The notes below the pieces were generated by a model. That model was not told where the DNA came from and searched no databases. It worked only from the letters and a program-made list of their open reading frames with translations. DNA of 27,048 nt, taken from Bathymodiolus azoricus thioautotrophic gill symbiont. Lineage in GTDB: Bacteria > Pseudomonadota > Gammaproteobacteria > PS1 > Pseudothioglobaceae. This document shows, piece by piece, positions 1 through 6,049 of this stretch. The stretch lies in NCBI RefSeq assembly GCF_001298715.1, contig NZ_CDSC02000070.1, positions 1 to 27,048 of the forward strand, written 5' to 3'. The translations under genes and the position numbers were made by a program. Positions within the stretch are counted from its first letter, which is position 1, and each line of letters starts with the position of its first letter.

Positions 1-3
1 AAG

Positions 4-9
4 TATAAT
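4..9 (+). promoter_or_regulatory. -10 box candidate for the lipoprotein pair
   Basis: A perfect TATAAT lies 10 bases before the first lipoprotein start. The -35 element would fall outside the window, so only half of the promoter can be judged. Confidence 0.35.
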
Positions 10-18
10 ATGTAATTT

Positions 19-441
19 ATGATTAAATTGATATTTAGAACATTACCAATTTTATTCTTTTTAATTGGTTGTTCGTCTATACCTGAATACATTGGTACAA
101 AATCTACTAATAATGCAGTGTTACAAGGCACAGTCACTCCTAATATTTTTTCAGCACTCGCAAATAATTCTCTTACAACCGTAGTGGTGAATGGTGGATT
201 CGCAAATAAATTCTACTTAACGCCAGGAGAGCATTTTGTTAAAGTGCATTCGCAATCGCTATCTATATTTTCCCCATTAAGCGCAAAACATGAAATGTTT
301 ATAACCTTAGAAGCCGGGAAAAAGTACAAAATTACTTCTACATCTTCAATTACTACAAGTACTGTAAGTTTTTATCTATTTGATGTAACAGGCGAAAAGG
401 AAAAATTACTAATGAAAGAAACTGTGAGGGGGTATCTATGA
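19..441 (+). CDS. Small putative lipoprotein, unknown function
   Basis: This is a 140-residue protein with a lipoprotein signal peptide: a short basic start, a hydrophobic stretch at residues 9-17, and a lipobox LIGC with the lipidated cysteine at C18. The mature part is rich in Ser and Thr and contains a segment, FYLTPGEHFVKVH, that resembles the beta-sandwich loops of many small envelope lipoproteins. I do not recognise the family. It overlaps the next lipoprotein gene by 4 nt (ATGA), so the two are probably translated together. The AT content is higher than in the housekeeping genes to the right, which may point to an accessory or recently acquired pair. Outer-membrane or periplasmic location is inferred from the lipobox only. 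Confidence 0.7.
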   Translation: MIKLIFRTLPILFFLIGCSSIPEYIGTKSTNNAVLQGTVTPNIFSALANNSLTTVVVNGGFANKFYLTPGEHFVKVHSQSLSIFSPLSAKHEMFITLEAGKKYKITSTSSITTSTVSFYLFDVTGEKEKLLMKETVRGYL

Positions 442-1022
442 AGAAAATAATCATTTATGTATTATGTATTTTTACTATATCTTGTGTATCAATCCCAAAC
501 TTTGATAAAGTTCGGGGTAATAGTGGTCAAAATGTTGCGATTGCGGGAATGACTTTTATACCTTCTGGGGATATAGTATGGGATATAGTAAGACAGCACA
601 CTTATCAAGCAGTGTTATTCAATAGAAATAAAGATGAAACATTAATCACAACTGTTGAAACTTTTAACCTACCTGAAGAAATAAACAAGGAAAAATTTCT
701 GTCTTTTGCTAAAGATATAGAAAAAAAAGCCTTGAAGACCGGTAGATTTGAACGCATTACTGAGTTTATAAACTCTTATAATCATAAAGGCGCAACATGT
801 GTTAAACATATTGCATCAAGTAAAGATTATGGGGCAAAAAGAGATGGGCAATATACAATATTTGAAGTTTATGGCATGTATTGCATGCACCCAAACAATA
901 ATAATATTGGTCTTTTTATTCAGTTGTCAAGAAAAGCACCACTTGATCAAAAAAATCAATTATTTAAGCAACTGGGTCAAGATTTATTGGATTCTATAGT
1001 TTTTAAGCCTTATAAAATTTAA
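438..1022 (+). CDS. Putative lipoprotein, unknown function
   Basis: This is a 194-residue protein with a signal peptide ending in a lipobox-like TISC (C16), followed by Val-Ser-Ile-Pro. The mature region has no motif that I recognise. It contains a few cysteines (around residues 120-150) that could form disulfides in the periplasm. The start codon overlaps the stop of the preceding lipoprotein gene, and the preceding GAGGGG at 426-431 is a good ribosome binding site, so the two genes form a small operon. Composition is very AT-rich. The nearest downstream feature is a decayed antitoxin gene on the other strand, so this end of the window looks like accessory DNA. The function is open. Confidence 0.68.
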   Translation: MKKIIIYVLCIFTISCVSIPNFDKVRGNSGQNVAIAGMTFIPSGDIVWDIVRQHTYQAVLFNRNKDETLITTVETFNLPEEINKEKFLSFAKDIEKKALKTGRFERITEFINSYNHKGATCVKHIASSKDYGAKRDGQYTIFEVYGMYCMHPNNNNIGLFIQLSRKAPLDQKNQLFKQLGQDLLDSIVFKPYKI

Positions 1023-1043
1023 AAATAGTTTTTTAAAATCATG

Positions 1044-1263
1044 TCAAAATAAATACCCCTGCCTCCGCTTCTTGTTCATCGCATGAACAAAGTTTTACAA
1101 AGCGGAAATTTTAATATCAACAGCATGGTTTTCAATTCTTGAGATTGAGGATTTTTTAGTGCTTAATTTTTTGGCAATGTATTCTCTTGAGTAAGCGTCA
1201 GTTTTTAGAAAATTTTATACCTTTGCTTTTTCTTTTGTCAATATATTTTTGTAAATCACTCAT
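1044..1263 (-). pseudogene. Degraded HigA-type XRE antitoxin remnant
   Basis: Reading the minus strand from 1263 gives MSDLQKYIDKRKSKGIKF, the typical start of HigA-like antitoxins that accompany RelE/HigB-type toxins, and then a TGA at 1198-1200. A second frame (from about 1202) continues with AKKLSTKKSSISRIENH, an unmistakable XRE helix-turn-helix recognition segment, then VDIKISAL, a stop at 1095-1097, and NFVHAMNKK before the final TGA at 1044-1046. Intact relatives, as I recall them, have roughly 25 residues between the two parts (GYEEFKIG... through the first HTH helix). The locus therefore carries an internal deletion with a frameshift plus an extra in-frame stop. No toxin partner is visible upstream on this strand, where the DsrC-like gene lies. 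This remnant fills most of the 322-base stretch between the lipoproteins and the DsrC-like gene. Confidence 0.8.
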
Positions 1264-1312
1264 TGAAAATGCCTTCTCTTTCTTATGCAAGAAATTTATA
1301 AATTGCAAGCAT

Positions 1313-1335
1313 AAAAACCATTTTTATGGGTTTTT
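1313..1335 (-). terminator. Weak terminator after the DsrC-like gene
   Basis: On the minus strand AAAAACCCAT, a short A-rich loop and ATGGTTTTT form a stem with one bulged C and a U-rich 3' arm, starting about 10 nt after the stop of the DsrC-like gene. The stem is AU-rich and so may be inefficient. Confidence 0.45.
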
Positions 1336-1344
1336 GTTGATATG

Positions 1345-1635
1345 TTAGACGCAGCCAGTTGGTTGTGGCATGCCACCGTATTTAGTGATGGGTTTCATTG
1401 GACCAGTCAACCATTCTTTAAATAAGATTTTCTTGTCAATGCCAACAACTTTAGCAAAGGTTCTAATGGGCGGGACTGATGAATTCTCAGCAAAATATTC
1501 TCTGGCTACCATAATTTGATTCACCATACTTTCAGTTAACTCTATATCGTCTTCTTTTGCCATTTCAAACATTACTTCTTCACTCCAGATGCTTGGGTCA
1601 ACTAAATATCCATTTCCAGTTCTTTCTAATGCCAT
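1345..1635 (-). CDS. DsrC/TusE-like sulfur-carrier paralog
   Basis: This is a 96-residue member of the DsrC/TusE/DsrC-like family of sulfur carriers or sulfur-responsive proteins. It shares the layout of the bona fide DsrC in this window: an N-terminal GYLVDPSIWSEEV segment, an AREYF helix, the PPIRTFAKVVG segment and the C-terminal PQPTGCV arm. The penultimate cysteine (CysA, C95) is present. The second redox cysteine of DsrC, 11 residues earlier, is missing, and about seven residues are deleted just before the arm. It therefore cannot form the intramolecular trisulfide-linked cysteine pair that DsrC uses with DsrAB; a persulfide carrier or regulatory role is more likely. An AAGGA ribosome binding site precedes the ATG. 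It is transcribed divergently from prmA and lies about 15 kb away from dsrC. Confidence 0.85.
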   Translation of the reverse strand: MALERTGNGYLVDPSIWSEEVMFEMAKEDDIELTESMVNQIMVAREYFAENSSVPPIRTFAKVVGIDKKILFKEWLTGPMKPITKYGGMPQPTGCV

Positions 1636-1670
1636 TTTTCATTCCTTTTAAATGTTCTAAATCAGACGAT

Positions 1671-1676
1671 ATTATA
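1671..1676 (-). promoter_or_regulatory. -10 box candidate for the DsrC-like gene
   Basis: On the minus strand TATAAT stands 35 bases before the ATG of the DsrC-like gene. I see no convincing -35 box at the right distance. Confidence 0.35.
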
Positions 1677-1727
1677 TAGGCATTGCCTTGGTCATTTACT
1701 TGGTTTTTATAAGTGCTTTTAAATAGG

Positions 1728-1733
1728 TATAAT
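1728..1733 (+). promoter_or_regulatory. -10 box for prmA, giving a near-leaderless start
   Basis: A perfect TATAAT ends 9 bases before the conserved prmA ATG at 1743. Transcription would begin at about 1740, leaving only a few untranslated bases and no room for a ribosome binding site. A good -35 box is not visible. Confidence 0.45.
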
Positions 1734-1742
1734 TTAACGCCT

Positions 1743-2621
1743 ATGGATTGGATACAATTGACACTTAATACTTCAAAGGAGCAGGCTGATTTCGTCAGTG
1801 AAGTTTTAATGGGTTTAGAGTGTGTTTCGGTTACTTTTAGTGATACATTTGACGATGAGATTTTTGAGCCACCAGTGGGTGAAACGCCCTTATGGCAGAA
1901 TGTAACAGTTACTGCATTGTTTACTATTGGCACTGATGAGGGCGCTATCAAAGAGTCTTTGCAACAAATTTGCGGTATTGATAAAGTAACTTTTTCTTTA
2001 TTGAAAGACAGAGTTTGGGAAAATGAGTGTAAAAAAGATTTCCATGCAATGCAATTTGGCAAGCGTGTTTGGATTTGTCCATCGTGGGAAGATAGCGCTC
2101 AATTGCCTGATGGCGCGGTAGTGATTAATATGGATCCAGGGTTAGCATTTGGCACTGGCACACACCAAACTACGGATCTGTGTTTGCAGTATTTGGATGA
2201 GAACCCGCCTATAGGGCAAAGCGTCATTGACTATGGTTCGGGCACAGGAATTTTGGCAATTGCTGCTGTTAAGTTGGGCGCTAATCAAGCTCTTTGTGTG
2301 GATAATGACCCGCAGGCGGTTCTTGCTACACGCAGTAATATTGAAAATAATCAAGAAGAGGCTAAAATTATTGCCCTACACACTAATGATGAGGGGCAGT
2401 TGGAAAAAACGGACTTATTGATTGCTAATATTTTGGCAAAACCTTTAGTGGGCTTGTGTGAACACTTTTCTAAGTTGGTTAAACTGGGCGGGCAACTTGT
2501 TTTGTCGGGTATCTTGCACGAGCAATTGGAGACAATATTGGATGCCTATGGCGAGTATTTTTCAAAGTTAAAAGTAGTGCAAAAAGAGGATTGGTGTCGA
2601 GTAAATGGAATTAGAAAATAA
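1743..2621 (+). CDS. prmA: Ribosomal protein L11 methyltransferase
   Basis: PrmA trimethylates ribosomal protein L11 using S-adenosylmethionine. The 292-residue protein matches the usual length (about 293). The N-terminal substrate-recognition domain (MDWIQLTLNT...) is followed by the conserved WICPSWED segment, the DPGLAFGTGTH motif near residues 131-141, the SAM-binding DYGSGTGILAIAA near 163-175 and the ANILAKPL motif. I chose the ATG at 1743 because it aligns with known PrmA starts. A GTG at 1713 would add ten residues and would place the -10 box inside the gene. It is divergent from the DsrC-like gene and is followed after 3 nt by the PP-loop gene, so the two are probably co-transcribed. 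Confidence 0.93.
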   Translation: MDWIQLTLNTSKEQADFVSEVLMGLECVSVTFSDTFDDEIFEPPVGETPLWQNVTVTALFTIGTDEGAIKESLQQICGIDKVTFSLLKDRVWENECKKDFHAMQFGKRVWICPSWEDSAQLPDGAVVINMDPGLAFGTGTHQTTDLCLQYLDENPPIGQSVIDYGSGTGILAIAAVKLGANQALCVDNDPQAVLATRSNIENNQEEAKIIALHTNDEGQLEKTDLLIANILAKPLVGLCEHFSKLVKLGGQLVLSGILHEQLETILDAYGEYFSKLKVVQKEDWCRVNGIRK

Positions 2622-2624
2622 AAA

Positions 2625-3668
2625 ATGAGTAAGCAAATAAAAGCAGTATCGTTAATCTCAGGAGGATTAGATTCACTTTTAAGCACTAAATTATTGCTTG
2701 ACCAAGGCATACATGTGGAAGGTATTAACTTTTTTACAGGCTTTTGTGTGGAAGGACATACCCACGCCATTCGCAAACAAAAAAAAGACAAACCAAAACG
2801 CAATAATGCGCTATGGGTGGCAGAGCAATTAGGTATTAAATTACATATTATTGATGTGATTGAAGAGTATCGTAATGTCCTTCTAAACCCTAAACATGGT
2901 TATGGTAAGAATATGAATCCCTGTCTTGATTGTAAGGGGTTTATGGTGAAAAAAGCCAAGCAGTGGATGCTTGAGCATGATTTTGATTTTATTATTACTG
3001 GTGAGGTGATGGGACAACGCCCTATGTCTCAACGCAAAGAGACCATGCCGATTGTGCAAGCAGAGTCAGGCGCTAATGACTTATTATTGCGACCTTTGTG
3101 TGCCAAGCACCTGCCAGAAACCAAAGCAGAAATTGAAGGTTGGGTGGATAGAGAGAAATTATTAGATTTCTCAGGTAGGACGCGCAAACCACAAATGGCT
3201 TTAGCTAAGCAGTACGGCTTTGAAGATTATGCCACGCCAGCAGGAGGTTGTTGTTTTTTAACGGATAAACAATATTCGGATAAACTGGTGGATATGTGGC
3301 AATCACGCGGTAATCGCGAGTATCAACTTGATGACTTAATGATGCTTAAAGTGGGTAGGCACATTCGTCCAAATCCTCGTTTTAAAATGATTGTTGCTAG
3401 AGAAGAAGGTGAAGTTAAATTCCTGGAAGGCTATCGTAACCAATATGCAAATCTATATCCAACTAGTTGTAATGGTCCGTTGGCATTGATTGATGGCAAA
3501 CCAAATCAAGAAGACTTGCAAATTGCCGCTAAAATATTAGCACGCTATTCTCAAGGTAGAGATAAGCACAGTGTGGATGTAGAAGTAAGATTGGATTCTG
3601 GTATTATGCAAACACTGAGTGTTAAGCCGTTTTCTAATGATGAAATCAAAAAAGAGTGGATGGTTTAA
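2625..3668 (+). CDS. MnmA-like PP-loop ATPase, probable sulfurtransferase
   Basis: This 347-residue protein has an N-terminal PP-loop (adenylating N-type ATPase) domain with the signature SGGLDS at residues 12-17. Paired cysteines follow in NPCLDCK (C100, C103) and in AGGCCFLTD (C209, C210). From about residue 235 there is a separate C-terminal domain (LKVGRHIRPNP ... GPLALIDGKPN) like the NFACT-R-type RNA-binding extension in proteins often labelled tRNA 2-thiouridylase. The family is related to MnmA/ThiI but is distinct from MnmA itself. The likely chemistry is adenylation of an RNA or small substrate followed by sulfur insertion; the substrate is unknown. It starts 3 nt after prmA and overlaps the ThiS gene tail-to-tail by 4 nt. 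The ThiS and DsrC-like neighbours support a role in sulfur transfer (inference). Confidence 0.82.
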   Translation: MSKQIKAVSLISGGLDSLLSTKLLLDQGIHVEGINFFTGFCVEGHTHAIRKQKKDKPKRNNALWVAEQLGIKLHIIDVIEEYRNVLLNPKHGYGKNMNPCLDCKGFMVKKAKQWMLEHDFDFIITGEVMGQRPMSQRKETMPIVQAESGANDLLLRPLCAKHLPETKAEIEGWVDREKLLDFSGRTRKPQMALAKQYGFEDYATPAGGCCFLTDKQYSDKLVDMWQSRGNREYQLDDLMMLKVGRHIRPNPRFKMIVAREEGEVKFLEGYRNQYANLYPTSCNGPLALIDGKPNQEDLQIAAKILARYSQGRDKHSVDVEVRLDSGIMQTLSVKPFSNDEIKKEWMV

Positions 3669-3865
3669 CCGCCACCAACTGCTTTAATAATCTCACAAAT
3701 ATCCCCCTCATTTAGGGTGAATTTAGCATGCCTAGATTTAGGAATAATTGCTCTATTGACTTCTAATGCAATGCGTTGGTTTTGGAGTGTAAGCTTTGTA
3801 ATTAAATCAGCAGCGCTTGATTTGTCGTCAATTTCTAATGGTGAGCCATTGACTTGCAAAATCAT
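3665..3865 (-). CDS. thiS: ThiS-family sulfur carrier protein
   Basis: This is a 66-residue ubiquitin-like sulfur carrier. The beta-grasp pattern is visible ([12 protein letters not shown] at the start, EVNRAIIPKSRHAKFTLNEG in the middle, GDICEIIKAVGGG at the end), and the protein ends in Gly-Gly-Gly, the tail that is adenylated and converted to a thiocarboxylate. ThiS normally donates sulfur to ThiG for thiazole synthesis. No thiG or other thiamine gene is present here. Its start overlaps the stop of the HMA gene (ATGA) and its stop overlaps the end of the convergent PP-loop gene. It could serve thiamine synthesis from a detached location or act as a dedicated carrier for the PP-loop enzyme; the sequence cannot separate these. 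Confidence 0.85.
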   Translation of the reverse strand: MILQVNGSPLEIDDKSSAADLITKLTLQNQRIALEVNRAIIPKSRHAKFTLNEGDICEIIKAVGGG

Positions 3866-4131
3866 TTATCCATCTTGCCAATAGCACAAGAAACGAATGA
3901 TTTTGCTTTTGCTTTTGCGGAGCTAAGGCCGTGTACAGAATCGGTTTCAGGATAGCCCAAGCCAAGTAAAACTTTAGTTACCTCATCGCGTTTGTTGTCT
4001 TCAATATTGATATTGACAACGCCTTGTTCCACCTCAACCTTAACACTATCGGTGTTAAATTCTGCGTTAAGTTTTTTGGTAATTGTGCCTGCACAACCGC
4101 CACATTTAATGTTTTCAACCGTGATATTCAT
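3862..4131 (-). CDS. Heavy-metal-associated (HMA) domain protein
   Basis: This is an 89-residue protein with an N-terminal HMA fold. The metal-binding loop is KCGGCAGTI (C10 and C13, CxxC), and the ITKKLNAEF helix and [17 protein letters not shown] segments follow. Residues from about 65 on form a short basic tail with a single cysteine (SCAIGKMDK) that is not part of the core fold. Proteins of this size are usually copper or mercury chaperones, but no metal ATPase is adjacent. I chose the ATG at 4131 because an AGGA ribosome binding site lies just before it; a longer reading frame to 4161 would place that site inside the gene. Coupled translation with thiS suggests a linked job, possibly sulfur or metal handling. 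Confidence 0.8.
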   Translation of the reverse strand: MNITVENIKCGGCAGTITKKLNAEFNTDSVKVEVEQGVVNINIEDNKRDEVTKVLLGLGYPETDSVHGLSSAKAKAKSFVSCAIGKMDK

Positions 4132-4171
4132 AACATTTTCCTTTAAAATAATTAAGGTCATTATATCAATT

Positions 4172-4205
4172 TTGACATCAGATTACACATCAGTTGTGGT
4201 AAAAT
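4172..4205 (+). promoter_or_regulatory. Candidate carA promoter
   Basis: A consensus -35 hexamer TTGACA (4172-4177) is present, and TGGTAAAAT at 4197-4205 reads as an extended -10. The 22-base spacing is too long for both to act together, so the extended -10 may act alone or the true -10 is the weaker TGTGGT at 17 bases. Confidence 0.4.
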
Positions 4206-4234
4206 TTCTCAAGTTTTTATTCAGGAGTATTTTG

Positions 4235-5356
4235 GTGTCACAAGTTGCCTTATTAGCATTAGAAGATGGTCAGATTTTCAAAGGAAAATCAATTGGTGCT
4301 AATGGCAATACAGTTGGCGAGGTGGTATTTAATACTTCAATGACAGGCTACCAAGAAATCCTAACTGACCCTTCTTATGCCAAGCAAATTGTAGCACTGA
4401 CTTATCCGCATATTGGCAATACTGGCACTAACTTAGTTGATGAAGAGTCTGGAGAAATTTATGCCTCAGGTTTAATCATTCGTGATTTGCCACTCCTACA
4501 TAGCAACTGGCGTAGCGAAATGCCACTGGATGAATATCTATCTGCTAACAATATTGTTGCCATTAGTGATATTGATACTCGTGCGCTAACACGGCATCTG
4601 CGTGAGAAAGGCGCGCTTAAAGGTTGTATTATTGCAGGTGAGGATATCGATGAAGCCACAGCAGTTTCTAAGGCGCAAGCATTCGCAGGTCTTAAAAATA
4701 TGGATTTGGCAAAGGTAGTCTCAACCACTAAGCAATATAGATTTAATGAGGGTTCTTACTCTCTTGAAAAGGGTGAATTTAACCCACTTGATGCAAAATT
4801 TAAAGTGGTTGTATATGACTACGGTGTAAAGAAAAATATTTTAAGAATGTTGGTTGACCGTGGCTGTGATTTAACGGTGGTTAATGCTCAAACGCCAGTT
4901 AAGGATGTTTTGGCAATGGATCCTGATGGTGTGTTTTTATCTAATGGTCCAGGTGACCCTGAGCCGTGCGATTACGCAATTAAAAACATTCAGACCTTAT
5001 TGGAAAAAAATATGCCAATGTTTGGCATTTGTTTAGGTCATCAATTGTTGTCGCTAGCAAATGGTGCAACTACTGAGAAAATGGGGATTGGCCATCATGG
5101 CGCTAACCACCCTGTACAAGATTTAAGCTCTAAACAGGTGATGATTACCTCACAAAATCACGGTTTTTCTGTATCGTACAATGATATACCAAGCCATCTT
5201 GAGGTAACACACAAATCGTTATTTGACAATACCATTCAAGGTATCAGAGTGACCGGCAAGAAAGCATTTGGCTTTCAAGGACACCCCGAAGCATCGCCAG
5301 GACCACATGATATGAGCCATTTATTTGATACATTTATACAGGAGATTAGTCAATGA
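4235..5356 (+). CDS. carA: Carbamoyl-phosphate synthase small subunit
   Basis: CarA is the glutamine amidotransferase subunit that releases ammonia from glutamine for carbamoyl phosphate, used in pyrimidine and arginine synthesis. The protein is 373 residues (family about 380). The N-terminal CPSase_sm domain includes [17 protein letters not shown] (33-48). The C-terminal class I amidotransferase domain has the nucleophile in GICLGHQ (C266), and H350 and E352 in [12 protein letters not shown] chose the GTG at 4235: it starts the conserved VALLALEDG segment and has an AGGAG ribosome binding site at 4223-4227. The frame is open further upstream (to 3992), but that part overlaps the HMA gene. 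The stop overlaps the mlaA start by 4 nt. Confidence 0.95.
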   Translation: MSQVALLALEDGQIFKGKSIGANGNTVGEVVFNTSMTGYQEILTDPSYAKQIVALTYPHIGNTGTNLVDEESGEIYASGLIIRDLPLLHSNWRSEMPLDEYLSANNIVAISDIDTRALTRHLREKGALKGCIIAGEDIDEATAVSKAQAFAGLKNMDLAKVVSTTKQYRFNEGSYSLEKGEFNPLDAKFKVVVYDYGVKKNILRMLVDRGCDLTVVNAQTPVKDVLAMDPDGVFLSNGPGDPEPCDYAIKNIQTLLEKNMPMFGICLGHQLLSLANGATTEKMGIGHHGANHPVQDLSSKQVMITSQNHGFSVSYNDIPSHLEVTHKSLFDNTIQGIRVTGKKAFGFQGHPEASPGPHDMSHLFDTFIQEISQ

Positions 5357-6039
5357 AAAATTTATTAATAAGTTCTTTGTGTTTAATATTTAGCATGATA
5401 GTCATAGCTGAAGAAGAGTTTGACCCATTTGAAGAAACCAACAGGGTAATCTTTGAATTCAACCAAGATTTAGATGAGACATTGTTTGAACCAGTTGCTA
5501 AATCCTATCAAGAGAATGTAGCTAAACCAGTGCAAAATCGAGTGAGTGATTTTTCTTCTAATATCGGTGATATTGGCACATTGGGTAATGAGATTGCGCA
5601 GTTTGAACTAATTAATAGTGCTAGTACATTGGGTAGGGTTTTGATTAACTCCACTGTGGGATTGTTTGGTTTATTTGATGTGGCAAGTGACTGGGGCCTA
5701 GAAAAAACAGAGGAAGATTTTGGACAAACGCTGGCAGTCTGGGGTACACCGGAGGGCTCTTATGTGGTGTTACCGGTATTAGGCCCTTCAACATTGCGTG
5801 ATGTAGCAGGCAAGGTGGTAGATGTTGCTCAAAGGGTGGAACGAACTGAAAAATTAAAGACTGCACAAGAGGCTGGTGTAATTGCGCTGCAGGCTGTTGA
5901 TACGCGTGTTAAATTATTACCAGTAATTGATTTGATTAGACAATCAGATGACCCATATGTTGCCGTTCGTTCTTCTTATTTGCAAAAGCGTAAGCATGAT
6001 ATATATAACGGTAATCTTCCTGAAGATGATGAATTTTAA
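5353..6039 (+). CDS. mlaA: MlaA/VacJ family lipid-asymmetry protein
   Basis: MlaA sits in the outer membrane and removes mislocalised phospholipids from the outer leaflet, passing them to the Mla pathway. The 228-residue protein shows the family core: [20 protein letters not shown] near 23-42, then [22 protein letters not shown] (about 94-115), [12 protein letters not shown], and the [14 protein letters not shown] segment. The N-terminus is a signal peptide (residues 1-19), but there is no lipobox cysteine at the mature start (IAEEEFDPF). E. coli MlaA is a lipoprotein, so this version is either held by its hydrophobic ring alone or uses another anchor. It overlaps carA by 4 nt and ends 10 nt before carB, so it is co-transcribed with pyrimidine and arginine genes, an unusual insertion with no obvious functional link. 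Confidence 0.88.
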   Translation: MKNLLISSLCLIFSMIVIAEEEFDPFEETNRVIFEFNQDLDETLFEPVAKSYQENVAKPVQNRVSDFSSNIGDIGTLGNEIAQFELINSASTLGRVLINSTVGLFGLFDVASDWGLEKTEEDFGQTLAVWGTPEGSYVVLPVLGPSTLRDVAGKVVDVAQRVERTEKLKTAQEAGVIALQAVDTRVKLLPVIDLIRQSDDPYVAVRSSYLQKRKHDIYNGNLPEDDEF

Positions 6040-6049
6040 ATAATAGATA

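Noticed and set aside
799..999. 66-codon plus-strand frame inside the second lipoprotein gene
   Set aside because: It is a shifted frame within a better-supported gene with a signal peptide and ribosome binding site.
1598..2062. 154-codon minus-strand frame over prmA
   Set aside because: It overlaps the conserved prmA coding sequence and the DsrC-like start, and resembles no protein.
3992..4234. N-terminal extension of carA
   Set aside because: The 81 extra codons overlap the HMA gene in the opposite direction and are hydrophobic nonsense; the GTG at 4235 has a good ribosome binding site and the conserved CarA start.
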